Positions 11,701 to 22,600 of a stretch of DNA of 64,000 nt are shown here, one piece after another. The notes below the pieces were generated by a model, which made no database searches, was not told the DNA's origin, and worked only from the letters and a program-made list of their open reading frames with translations. Numbering within the stretch: position 1 is the first letter of the stretch; every line of letters starts with the position of its first letter. The position numbers and the translations under genes are program-made. Source of the DNA: Klebsormidium nitens (Eukaryota > Streptophyta > Klebsormidiophyceae > Klebsormidiales > Klebsormidiaceae); contig DF236954.1 of the NCBI GenBank assembly GCA_000708835.1, positions 108,647-172,646 of the forward strand, in the 5' to 3' direction.

Positions 11701-12701
11701 TGTCCGGCACGTCAGCCTTTTGAACCCCTGACCCTCTGACCCCTCCATCTCTCCATGCAGCAGGCGCCGGTTTCCCCTGGTGCGCCCCCCCAGTCTTTGC
11801 GCCGCTCTCCCCAGACCTGCGCTCCTCACGCTGGAACGAGTCCCTATTCTGGTGCTCGTCCACCATGCCGCTGGAGCTCCCAGTTGCATCCCGACCGAGA
11901 CCATCACTGTGTGACTTTTCAAAAGCCCCCAGCCCTTCTCTAGCTCCTGACCCCTTGACGGCGAACCTTGAGTTCAAGCGCCCGTGCCGAAACCCTCCGG
12001 CTGCTGGCTGTGTCGCCCTAGTTGCGAAGCTAGCACCCCCAGATCCTGCGTCCTTGTTCTGACCAGCTGATGCACCAGCTCCAGTTGATGACAAGTTGGT
12101 GTCATTCTTCGACGACACTGACGGGCGAGAGCCTGTGGTCGACGAGAACCCTGCAGGAAATCGGGAGCCAGATCAAAGATTTTCAAAGCCCGCTTTTCAA
12201 AGCTTGCGATTTGGGAACCAGCAGTTCGATGTTGTGAGAGACCTTAAAGGATTGCTGAATAGATCTGACTGTGGAATGTGGTTGATCAATGCCACCACCT
12301 CCTATTTGAAGAGGCTTGACTGACTTCAACAGGACTTTCATGACTATCGCCGATCGTCTCTGCTCGCGATAGAAAAAGGGCAGTGATCCAACAAAGTGTA
12401 CACACTTCTGATGTGACAGATTCTGCTGACAGGCAACTGAGGCTTGCATGGAAGTTGTCCAACTTGAGCGTATCCACGATGTTTCAAAGCAAACAGTAAG
12501 AAGCGTCATGTTGTCATGCCTTACAAAAGAACAGACTGCAGGATACCGCGCGACTCGTACAAACAAAAATCATAAGCATGTCCAAATGCAGAGGGAGCAT
12601 GATCAGGATGTACACAAACCTGCGAACTCTCGGAAGCTGTCATCACCACCGAAGCCCAAACCGGAGCTGAAGTAAGACTGTGAGCCGCCTCCCTTTGCCA
12701 T
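2702..12701 (-). CDS. TPR and J-domain co-chaperone with giant N-terminal disordered region
   Basis: Nine exons keep one frame: 12701-12620, 12150-7829, 7198-7056, 6468-6216, 5983-5393, 4907-4701, 4138-3845, 3397-3269, 2956-2702; about 2,091 residues. The start is the ATG opening MAKGGGSQSYF. Residues about 28-1468 come from one 4.3-kb exon and are low-complexity Ser/Pro/Gly/acidic sequence with scattered aromatic motifs (PFVFQ, AFVFSAG, SFIFGAG, PFAFQ) and an SPNPTF array. Residues about 1469-1866 hold TPRs (KGNQAYASKDYKGAEALYTKG; LCLSNRAAVRMALGRVREAL; LANRAAAYQALGSFAEAI). The J domain spans about 1927-2012, with the Hsp70-activating HPD in RHHPDK and a helix III/IV insertion. The tail is Arg/Ser/Gly-rich. 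The architecture matches the plant DNAJC7-like TPR/DnaJ family, whose Arabidopsis members are, from memory, roughly half this length. The likely role is Hsp70/Hsp90 client transfer, possibly nuclear. Introns carry partial copies of neighbouring exons (see findings). Confidence 0.88.
6391..6780. repeat. Tandem copies of TPR exon 4 5' end within intron 3 (TPR/DnaJ gene)
   Basis: The exon 4 start plus acceptor (6391-6473) recurs at about 6565-6648 with most bases kept (GGCCATTCGGAC, CAGGCACAGCGCGGCCGATT, TTGCACACCTGCA). A shorter copy follows near 6741-6780 (TTCAGGCACAGCACGGCC). Intervening AGATGGAAGAAA segments also repeat (6529, 6699), giving a period of about 170 bp. The real exon is taken as the copy continuous with the downstream TPR sequence. 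Confidence 0.85.
7196..7352. repeat. 98-bp tandem duplication at the exon 3 acceptor (TPR/DnaJ gene)
   Basis: GCCTGAGCGGTGCTAAACGA GACCTGCA.GTT..ACGGGAATGTCAAATGGGGA at 7196-7252 recurs at about 7296-7352 (ACCTGAGCTGTGCTGAGCGA ..GTCGGAAATGTCAGATGGGGA). The acceptor-bearing sequence is thereby doubled; the copy next to exon 3 at 7198 is the one that keeps frame. Confidence 0.8.
8215..8445 (-). repeat. In-frame SPNPTF tandem repeat inside the TPR/DnaJ exon
   Basis: On the minus strand the protein reads successive 8-residue units of the form x-x-SPNPTF (DSPNPTF, NSPNPTF, SPSPNPTF, PPSPNPTF, ASPNPTF, TSPNPIF), followed by two degenerate units (DPSKPTFPDSSNPIF). The 24-bp DNA units remain clearly alike (GTTAGGGGAG / GTTAGGAGAG in plus orientation). 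It is a coding microsatellite-like array, in frame throughout, so length changes would alter only repeat number. Confidence 0.85.
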
Positions 12702-14302
12702 ATCAGTACAGCGTTCCCGACAGTCTTTGGTGCTGAATGACCACCTTTAGCCTCTGACCTGCAAGAAGCTTCTCCTGAGTAAGCACACAAGTGCTCCAAC
12801 ATTCCGATGCAAGATGACAACGACAAACTTCTGCACAGCATCAAACGGCAATCGAAGCATCCCAACACAACAACTTTTGACCTGGACACTCTCTACATAC
12901 GCCTAGGTTATCTGTGATCAGAATCGGAAATTGTTTTGCAATTCAAGAAAAGCATAGGCTGAACAGACGGTGCACCACCAAGCAACTTACTCAAACCTTT
13001 CTCCAGACCATCTCATCTGATTATCCCTGTTAAGAGAGCGTGCTGTATTGTTCAGTCCAAGTAGCAATCCTGCAGATACACACCGGGACACACCCTGACA
13101 TTCATGCATCCTGAAAGAGCAGGCTGCTATTCATTACGCATTCATTACGGGCCGGGGTCGCAGAAGGAGACAAACCTTAAGTCCTTGATGTTTCTGCGAA
13201 ACTCCGGGCCATAACCTCCTTCCTACAGGTCCTCTACAGCACTTGAATGTTTCCCTGATTGCCATCTCCGTCACCCTCCTCGTTCCCAAGGTCCAGTAAA
13301 GGAATCTGGGCTTCGTCTCCTCCGTTTTGACTTTTGAGAGTTGAGCTGCAGAACTGCGTGTTTGAAGCCTAGGTACTTGGCGCCAAAATGAGGTGCAAAA
13401 TTCATAGATCGAGACGAGACGCCTTGACAACATAACCACACACTTCCTCAGTGTATTTTGATTGTTTTTGCACATATACGTACCCTGAAAGCAAGCTGCT
13501 GCGGACGTATGTATCTGTCTAATATTTATTATATTGCGTGTTCAGTTTTTGCCACATGCAAACGACAGGATCGCGTATACCAAAAGAATATGTCAATATG
13601 GTTTGCTTCTAAGATACTAAACTCAACCAGGGGGACCTGTGAAAGTTGAACTTAAAACACTCTTGAAAGTCCAGGACCACAGGCAGCTGCTCTGAAGCAG
13701 AGCTGATCTGAGCGCCGGGCCATGGCGAGCTCCAGGGTGCATCCCCGTTGCAGGAATGCATCGAACCCGTATCACGAGTGCGTTGAATTCTGCTTTAAGG
13801 TTATTGCTCAACAGGACGAGCAAGGGGAGGCGCCTGGTGCACCTCAACATGGAGGTATACTTATGCCTTTACCACAAGGTCTTTGTGAATGGAAATCTTC
13901 CATTGTTGTTCCTTGGTTCTGGACGTGGTTCTCTGAATCTGCTTGCATTCACTGGCGCCAAAACGTGGATGATTAGTCTTTGTAATAAGGGGTTGATTCG
14001 CATGGTGATTGTCACCTCAGTGCACGGTGTTTAGCGCACCTGTTCTCTGTATGCAGAATTGTGTGGAATTTTATAGTGAAACTGCTAAGCTTTTGGAGGA
14101 TTCTCAAGCCTCTCCTTGTCTTTACAAGTGCCAGCAGCCGAGAGCAATTATTGAATGTAAGTTCATGAGGACCAGCCACATGGCCGGAATCTACACCTTC
14201 GTTGCGTAGCCAGTCTGCCTCACTGGCAAAATGAAAGTCGTTCCAGCGCAGTAAAACAACCCACAGTAGAACCCTAATCCTGTCGCATTGTTGTCTGTGC
14301 AG
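12702..14302. promoter_or_regulatory. Divergent intergenic region between TPR/DnaJ and SYF2 genes
   Basis: The minus gene starts at 12701 and SYF2 coding is first certain at 14303-14371 on plus, so this 1.6 kb must hold two 5' regions and probably a SYF2 leader exon and intron. The acceptor before 14303 (TTGTCTGTGCAG) implies an upstream SYF2 exon, which I could not place; candidates with ATG lie near 13722 (MASSR), 13756 (MHRT) and 13849. No TATA element stands out. Confidence 0.5.
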
Positions 14303-16851
14303 GCCCCGAACCCTCAGCCAACGAGCTGCCGACTGCTTTCGGAAGGGCAGCCAAGCGGCCAAGGCCGTACATGCAAAGAGAAACTGCGCCAGAACCTGCT
14401 TCAGAGGAACCGAAGCAGAATGACAGTCAAGCAGGCCCTGGTTCGGAAGCGCCTGGCCCGGGCAGGGGAGAAGACACTGGTCCGGGGGGCAATGGGGCGA
14501 GTGGACAGGATGCCGACTTTGGGGCAAATCCTACGGAGGGCATGAACGAGCGGCAGAAGAAGCTATTTGTGTTGAAGCAGAAGATGGTGAGCCGGACGCA
14601 TTTTTTGTCTGGTCTGAAAGTAGATAGAGATGCATCTTCTTACATGCTTGAATCAGAGACTCTTTGTTTCTGCGAGCTTCTTGTCGTTCTCAAGAGAGGC
14701 ATTGATCTGCTAGCAGATTGACCAGGAATCTGCCTGAGGTTTATGGCAGCCTGGAATCATTCGCTTGGGCATTGCAAGTTCAAACGGGGTTTCTATCCAA
14801 AACTTTTCGACAACAAGAGTATTATCGTGGACTCGCAAACCTCTCAAGCTTTTTACATCCTCATTTGGAGACGCTACTTCTGCATTTGTTTCCAGACATC
14901 TATACCCAAGGACTGCATTATAACAGCCCCCATCGGAAGTTATATTCAATAACTCTTCCCTCCCACGAAGAAGCAGAACTGGGTCAATCTTTTATAGCTC
15001 CAACTCTGCAGTAAACATTGTAGACTTTCCACCAGACAACCATGTTTCTGGACCATATTTGTGGAAAAATTCCCAGAACCTGAATCGGTAGCTCCGTTTA
15101 CCTGGCCAAACCGTGCCCCACGTCTGATGCAGAGGCTAGAGCTCTCCTTTATCAGCTGTCAAGGACCACGCTTAACCCTCCTTTTGACCAACTCTGCAGA
15201 ACAACGCCCGCAAGCTGAACCAAACGGCGGTTGTGGCGGAGAAAAAGCGCGCGGAGGCGCCTGGGGAGAGCCGGGGTGTGTCGAAGCAAAAGTGGTACGA
15301 CGAGAAGAAGAAACGGTTAGGGAAGGAACTAGAGGCGAGCGGGCTGGACATGAAGCAGGCGTATATGCTGGACACTGTGGAGGACGCAGAGGAGAAGTAC
15401 AAGAAGTGGGACAAGAAAGAGACGCCGTTTGGGTGGGATGGTGCGTGTCAATCGATGCTTTTCCTTCAGTTTGTGTCGTGTATGTGTCCGTTGTGTAGTC
15501 AGTCCTTAGCTGACCGAGTTAGCTTCTGAGCAGATGGTTTGAAGGTCGCATGACTTTGTGGGACGAGCTTTGTACATTCTGCCTGCAAAACAAGCAGACC
15601 GTAGAAGATTGTGTTTCAACCTGTCTGGTGTAAGGGGTGGTGACTCCGCTTGTAAAAGTCCTATAATTCCTTCACGGCGTAGCTCGATTTCTCCAGCATT
15701 CTGAGTCGATGGGAGGTGCCTTAGAACCAGTAGCGGCCACTTTGCTCTCTGACGTGCAAAATCAGCAGATCGCTCGTCAACTTTGCTGAAGATGGATTAC
15801 AAGTAGCTCTATGATCAGTCCAAGAGCATGATTTGTAACGAAGTAGCTGATATCGCTCAAAGGTCGATCTTCTGGACAGAGCGGCTCAAGGTAGGTGTCC
15901 TACAGTGTTCTCGTCAGAGCCTGAACGCTGGCTGTTTCGTGCAGTTTTCAACCAGAAGTCGCTGTACAACGCTTACAAGAAGCGGACAAACGACGTGCCG
16001 TACACCCAAGAGGAGTACGAGCAGGCCAAGGCGAACGACCCAAACTTCTATGCGGACGACTCCAACTTGCAGTACGGCCAGGTGGGACCGTCTTTCCGTC
16101 TTGTTTTCCTGTCTTGTTTTCGCTCTCCCACTCTGCAACAACCTGGTGCGGCAGAATTAGAAATAGGTCGTGAAGGTTCTCTTTGTCGCAATATGTTAGG
16201 TGGATGGTGGAGCGAAATTCGAATCCACAAGGTCTTACCGATTACGGACTGCCTGGTTGGCACTCGTGGTATCCTGCATCTCTTTCTGCTATTATTTCCC
16301 CCTATATTAACGGATGGTGCCCCTCTAGCCTGTCCTCTCCTTTGCTTTCGAACGCAAAAAAGACCGTTCTCTGCTTGAGAATCCTGTCTGGATCGACAAA
16401 TGGAGACTCCCGTGGGGACCGGCTCTTGTTCCACTCTTGGCTGACTCTGGGGTGTCCCTCTTCATCCCAGTGCGTTTCAAGAGACTTTTTTGGGAAGTCG
16501 GCGGTTTGTACTTGTCAATCCGTTTTGGCTTCCTGCTTATCCCGTCGCTTTAAGAACCTCCAGACTTACCGTCGACTGTGACGAGCTTCTTATCTCACCT
16601 CAATTCGTCCTCGCCCCGTGCAGTCCAAGGCGGTTCCGCAGGAAAACGTCGACCGCATGGTGGGCGAGCTTAAGGCCCGGGAGGAGAAGCGGAAGCAGTT
16701 CAGCCGGCGTAGGAAGTTCCATGAGGACAAGGATATCGACTCCATCAACGAGCGAAACGCGCACTTCAACAGGAAAATCGAGCGCGCATTTGGGAAGTAC
16801 ACGGTCGAGATCAAGAACAACCTCGAGCGCGGAACAGCGCTGCCTGACTAG
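14303..16851 (+). CDS. SYF2: Pre-mRNA-splicing factor SYF2
   Basis: Exons 14303-14586, 15200-15440, 15945-16081 and 16624-16851 join in one frame. From the in-frame ATG at 14371 the product is about 273 residues, close to the usual 240-300 of the family; an upstream exon may add more. The N-terminus is Pro/Gly/acidic, then [65 protein letters not shown], and a highly conserved C-terminus ([51 protein letters not shown]). SYF2 belongs to the NineTeen/Prp19-associated complex and acts at spliceosome activation with SYF1 and ISY1. The Lys/Arg-rich coiled-coil helices are typical. The first-exon boundary is the only doubtful part. The gene diverges from the TPR/DnaJ gene, so the two could share upstream control. 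Confidence 0.92.
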
Positions 16852-19666
16852 CCAGATGAGAGAACGGGTGTCGAGTTCCGTTGTACATACCCGAAGGTGG
16901 CAGGTAGCTGTCGCGGTCCCGTACTCCTCATTACTGATTTGTCAAGCTTCTTTAGCTACATGAAGCGCGCCTGCTGCTCAGTCGCAGTGTTTTGCCGATT
17001 TTGAGATTCGGCGTCCCTTGTCGTTCATTGTCGAGCACACTGTTTCCTCCTTATCAGAACGCAAGTATGCTGGCTTGTTGGACTCGAACTTTATTGAGAA
17101 GCGCGCTTGTTTCCTTTTGAGTACGAGGACCGCGATTTTTGCATGCGATGGTGGTGGTCATAAGTGATAATTTGCCTGCTGGATGTACGTTTTGCACGTG
17201 AAATCCTTACCATTTGGGGTACACTTTTATTGAGTTGTGTTCTCTTCACTATGCTAATCACCATTGGCCGAGCGTCCTCCCCTTGAGCAATGGGGTGGCG
17301 TGGTATTCCGCGAGGGAGGTATTTCGCGGCACACTTCGGTGTGACTGGTGAAGATGGACGGGCAGACTTGGCCGCTATTAGCCAGAAGTATGGCTGCTAG
17401 TGAGGTTCAGCCCCACATGGCTAACTGGCTAACTTGATTTTTAAAAGTTAACCCAATCATTAGCGGCCACTTGCAAGTGCAAGGCAAGAGGACGCAGGCT
17501 TGCCAGTTCAGACACTGCGAGCTTTGGTTTTGACTCCCTTACCCTGACCTTCTCGTCTTACTGTGCCTCATGCAGACCTGCGGTCCATTGACGAGGGACT
17601 TTGGATTCCCATGCCAGCGTTTGGGAGGGCTTGTCCATGCAACTTTCTATGAGTTGCACGTATGGGTGCACCTATCGACGATTTTGGAGTGGATTCAGAA
17701 GTGCAATGATGATTTGTTCCTGTTCACACTCGATTAGTACCAATCTCAGGGGTTCTTTGTGTCTTAATTGGTCCTGGCAGGGATTAAAGGCTAAATGATG
17801 ATCACAATATAGTTTCCGTAAGAACTAGAATGATCTACATGCAAACAGCCAATTGGCATGTTGAATTGCCTGATGACTGTTGTATCTCGGGTGGCATTCC
17901 GATTTAGGAAAAGTGCTATTGCAAAGGTTCGATCACGAGCAGCTCAGGCTACGGCCGCCATCAATGTGCGGCGTCATGGCGTCGTAGGCCGTGCATTGTA
18001 CTAAGAGAGGCTATATGATAGAGCGGGTTTCTATTGCGTATATCGCCTTTGTATAATCCGCCATTGATTGTTTAGCTTCGTATCGTGGCATCTATGTATC
18101 GTAATAGACGATTAGATATGCATGTGAAGTCTTAAAGATAATCATGCATCCTGGGTCCAGACTTTTAGCAAGTACAGTATAAGCTCATGACGGCCGCGGC
18201 CGGCGGCCGCTATTTAAATCGTGTATGGTCGACGTATCATTTAGTATAGGCGGTCGTACGGTACTCGACGATCGCCGTCCGCGCGTCCCACGGTCCACCG
18301 ATCGCGGCCGCCATGCCATGGTATGGCAGGGTTCTGACTTTTCAACATACCGTACGGTTCCGTACCCTCAACTGATGACGTATGAACGTACGATGTGCCG
18401 GTAGTAGGTAGTAGGTACTGAATTCATGCCTCTTAACCCACGCGGTCCAAGATGGCCGGAAGCGTGGAACGACCCACTTTAGCTACCGGGGAACTAAAAG
18501 CTCGGGTTTACACCGTAGTCTGAATCAGAGTGATCATTGATGGGTCGGATTCAAATCACACCGGGAGAAATTACCGGGTCGATGTAGAACTGGTTGAGGG
18601 TTTAACCCGTGTTTCTAAGTCAGTAATTTGTACGGTCAATCCAGAATTCTAATTCTTCTTCCGCCATACGCCTCGGTTCAATATTTCCCGGCGATTTATT
18701 AGGTACATTTTAACCAAAATATTCGCCCTAGGCATGCGTCCCGAGTAAGCATCTTCGACGGCTTATTGGAAAGGGCGTACAGTGTAGATTCCGATTGACG
18801 TCACAAGGTTCCGTCGCGAATTCAACAAATGCCAGAGCGCATGCACGGCACCGAGCCGGGCTGTTTCGACGGTATTTAAACGGGTTTTTATGAAGAACAG
18901 GGCGCAAAATTCGAGGTACAATGTGTGCCATGTGGCATGTGCACTGGAAGTTCAGGAATCAGTAGATATTCTTCGTCTGTTTGTATGTTTGCTGCCAGCT
19001 GTCAACACCTGACATCAACACCCATGTTAAAATGCTCGTTGCTGCCACGCATATATGCGCCAGAGGCCACGCCTCCTGCGCACTGCCATGCAGTGTGCCC
19101 AAGTACCTCTCCACGCATAATGCAGAACTGAAAGGGGGATGCCGCACTGCGCACGAGGACGCCTTAAATAGGTAGGTGCACATAAATTCTGTTGAGAGTT
19201 CATCAAGATTTCAAGTATCCTGCATGATGGTCCGATCAAGAAAGCCGGAGAAAGTCTGTGGGAACTTATAAGTCTGAATCAGCTAAGATATTTTCGACAT
19301 TTGCAGCTGGTTGTACTTGCTTGAAGCTTCCCAAAATTAAACTGATGCGAGACCGCCCTCCGTCGCCCAATCTCTGACATACTTGCATACCACAGCAGGG
19401 CGCTAGCCGAGACGCCGCAGCGTGCTGCTTACGGAATTGCTGTTGTTGAGCCTTGAAGAAACGAGGAGTTGAGAGACCGCTGCTGAATTGCTGCAGTTGT
19501 AGTCGGTATCACGTTTGTAACACCTCCTCGAGTCGTAAAGAGCACGGCAATCTGTGCCCTCCAAATAGGAAACAATGTGTTCATCTGATCAGCAAGCACC
19601 TTTTCTACCGCCTTGATGGCTTATTCGATATTGCTGCGGAGTCTCTAGCTACCATCATCAGCCAGC
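16852..19666. other. 2.8-kb intergenic region between SYF2 and receptor kinase 1
   Basis: Holds the SYF2 3' UTR and the receptor-kinase promoter. No open frame here has a recognisable family pattern or usable splice partners. Between about 17930 and 18320 the sequence is rich in palindromic GC clusters such as GGCCGCGGCCGGCGGCC near 18192-18210, next to TATTTAAAT, plus CGATCG/CGTACG-type words and a short TAGTAGGTAGTAGGTAC repeat near 18400. I could not assign these to an element. Confidence 0.5.
18188..18230. repeat. GC palindrome followed by AT palindrome
   Basis: The sequence GGCCGCGGCCGGCGGCCGC can pair with itself in several registers and is directly followed by TATTTAAAT, itself nearly palindromic. 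It lies about 1.45 kb upstream of the receptor-kinase start, too far for a core promoter. A foldback remnant or chance CpG cluster are both possible. Confidence 0.35.
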
Positions 19667-22600
19667 ATGTTGCAGAGGATGAATAGAGCCTTTCACCACA
19701 AGAGGACCTCTGCCGGTTTCGCTCTTAGCCTTGTCCTGCTAGTATTCGTTCAGCACAGCAGAGCAGACTATGTAGAGACTGCGCCTAGACCTGGGGCTCC
19801 GCTTCCTCCATCCATCATTCCTGGAGAATGTCCCCTGGTCTTTCTGAAGGCAGACATCCAATATGCAAAGCAGACTGCATGCTCCTCAGGACCAGGTGAC
19901 TCAGGTGAGACTCACGTTGTAATGAAGTCAAACAAACCTCTTCTACTCGTGCCACCGTCTAGGCTTACAGGCTTGCTGCAAGAGCCGTCCGTGGTATTGG
20001 GTCGGATCTTATGTGTGACATTTGAAGGAGTGACAACTCTGTAACAAGGTGGGGCCCTTCATAGTAGACACTACAACCAGCATGCCAGCAATCAAGCTCC
20101 TGTAGGCAGCAATTGTCCTAAGCAGACTTCTTCGAGAACGCACAATATCCGTTGCTGGATAAAGCTTTGTAAATATAGCAACTCTAAGACCCGGATGTTG
20201 GCTTAGTTCCATGCTGTTATCTGCTTGCGAAGCTTAGACTTCTTTGAGAGAGCTGCATTCCTGCTCTCTGATGACGCACACAGGCAGGCGTCTCTGCAAT
20301 GGTACTAATGATATGTATTGTCCATCCTCGTACTGATGCCACATGGAAGATTTGCCACAGCAAGCAGCCCTTCCCCAACGAAGTTCCTGGATTCCCGGAT
20401 CCAAGCTCAGATGCTGTGTTGCTTCTCCTGAAACGAGCAATCGAAGAGCACGGTTTCATGACTTTCAAGCTGACAATCTGCTCCCTCCTTGCCTTACCTA
20501 GGCACGTCTAACGCGATCGCTGTAAGCGCAGCTGGTGCATTCAGCAACAGCTCAATTACTTCTTGCTGCATCCATATGAAGGCAGTTCTATGGCAGGCCC
20601 GAGTGCGATATGCCAATGAGACTGGTCGCCTGCTCCTGCCCCAGGCATCCGCTGACGCTTGTATCCAGGTATATATCTTACCCTGTTTTTGATCACCTGT
20701 TGGGGTGATCACCTGCTATGTTTGTTGGTTGCCCTGTCCTGGGGTAACATTGGTTGGCGCTCTCTACACCCAGCTCCCCGGTTGAGAATAACTAATAAGT
20801 TGGGGGTCCTTAAGCCAGAATTGTATCAGTGGGGAGTGCATTGCGGGTCAAGTTCATACGGCCGCCAGAAGTGCTAACCAGCATAATCCATGGTAGACGC
20901 GAACATTCTAAAGTCAAAATGGACCCCTTGCATCTGAGATTCAAGGCAAGGTACTTGGCTCTGAAATGTCTGTGCCCCATCCTGGCTCTGGTTTGCAGAG
21001 TTTGAACACTTCAGCAATAGCTGCTGGACTACCTGCTCTCGGTTGGTGCGACATCAAAAGTCAAATGCTCTCAGAGGATGCCGGCAAAGCCTGTGGAGAT
21101 GATCTCACAACCGTGTACGATTTCTGGTCGGCATCAAGTCGGACCTTTCCAGGTATGTTAGCGATGCCAGGACCATCAATTGTGAGCCTGCCATTCTTGA
21201 CAAGCTTCGTCTTTCTGCTTGTACTCAAAGAGAACAGTATAGTACTGGCATTGAAAGCGCGCTTGTTTGGCAGCCAAGGCAGATTCATATCACATTCTAT
21301 GAGACGATGCCACGATACAGGGCTGGCCCCACTTGTTTCGTTGCGAGCAAATTTCTGAATGTGAGTTTAGACCAACTCAACTCGTTATGCAGGAGTTAAG
21401 CTTCTTGAGCACCATCTGAAGTTCGAGGTTATTAAGTTGTCAGCTGAGTGCAAGAAGATGCATCCAAAAACTTGCTCCGGTGTGTCTCTTTGTAACACTT
21501 CGCTGGTACTTGCAGGAACGGTGGGTACCAGTTGCTATGGGGAAAATGCAGATTGCGGTCTCTGCACCACCCTCATCACAAACAAGATTATGTCACTAGG
21601 CAGCAGCACGCCGGCTTTGCTGGCAACGACGTCATGCCAAGGTGAAAGCATCACTCTCTCCCGCACCTGATGCCTTTGCTTGCAAGATCTGCTGTGAAGA
21701 AGGATCTGCTGTTAACAATCTTGTTTCAAACCGCTTGATTGAAACAAGATTGCTAAAAGTGCGGCAAGTTTCTTGGGGCCTTTGATGCAACTTTTATCCA
21801 GTCGACAGATTGACCACTCTGTCTTTCAGGGCGTCCAGGTCTCCAGGAATATTGTTGCCGATCGTCGCACACAGCACAAGCTGTCATGGAAGACCTCACT
21901 TCGAATCTTGTGCTGGCTATCCACTCACGTAACCTACTTTTGGTGAGCAACATTTACGTACGCTACAAGAAGGGTTGCTCAGCAAAGATTACAGAACATG
22001 CGCTCAAAGCTTCTGACATTTTCTTTTTTTCCTGCAGATCTGGCCCAGGTCGCAATGGCTGCGGCAGCGTACCCTGTCGCCATCGCTAACGGCATTGCTC
22101 GGTGCCTGTATAACGTGGACATTGAACCCATCCCTCAAGCAAGCAAGTGCACAGCGTATGACTGGTCGAGGCAGAACTGGACGTCCATCGTCCGCAGCTG
22201 CGGAGCAGAGAGTTATCGAGCGGATCGCTGCTGTCAACTCGTACACGGACAGTACCACTTTATGCTGGTAACCGCCCTGAACAAGACGCGTTATGGGATG
22301 GACCAGGTGAGACCAGCTTCGAAGAGATGTTTGCAGCGAGCCGGGGATTTGAGGCCGGAGCACATCGATTTTGTAAATGGGCTTTGTTGACGATCAAGAG
22401 GGTCCGATCATTTTCGCTTCCATCTACTTTTCGTTGCTTAATGGCTGCAGGTACGGTCTGATAAGATAAGGGCAACTTGTTGCTTTTCCTATCTCAGACA
22501 GGCGATATGTCCTGCTGCTACCTACCAATACAATGCCTACGAGGTCTCTCGTTCCAAAAGGATTTTCTCAAAGACGATCGGGCTTCTCGTTTCTTGAAGC

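Noticed and set aside
12521-12889. Minus-strand 122-codon open frame overlapping exon 1 of the TPR/DnaJ gene
   Set aside because: Different frame from the supported MAKGGGSQSYF start and no family resemblance.
16852-19666. tRNA or 5S rRNA gene in the large intergenic region
   Set aside because: I looked for B-box-like GGTTCRAATCC words; the nearest (GGATTCAAATCAC near 18546) has no cloverleaf partners.
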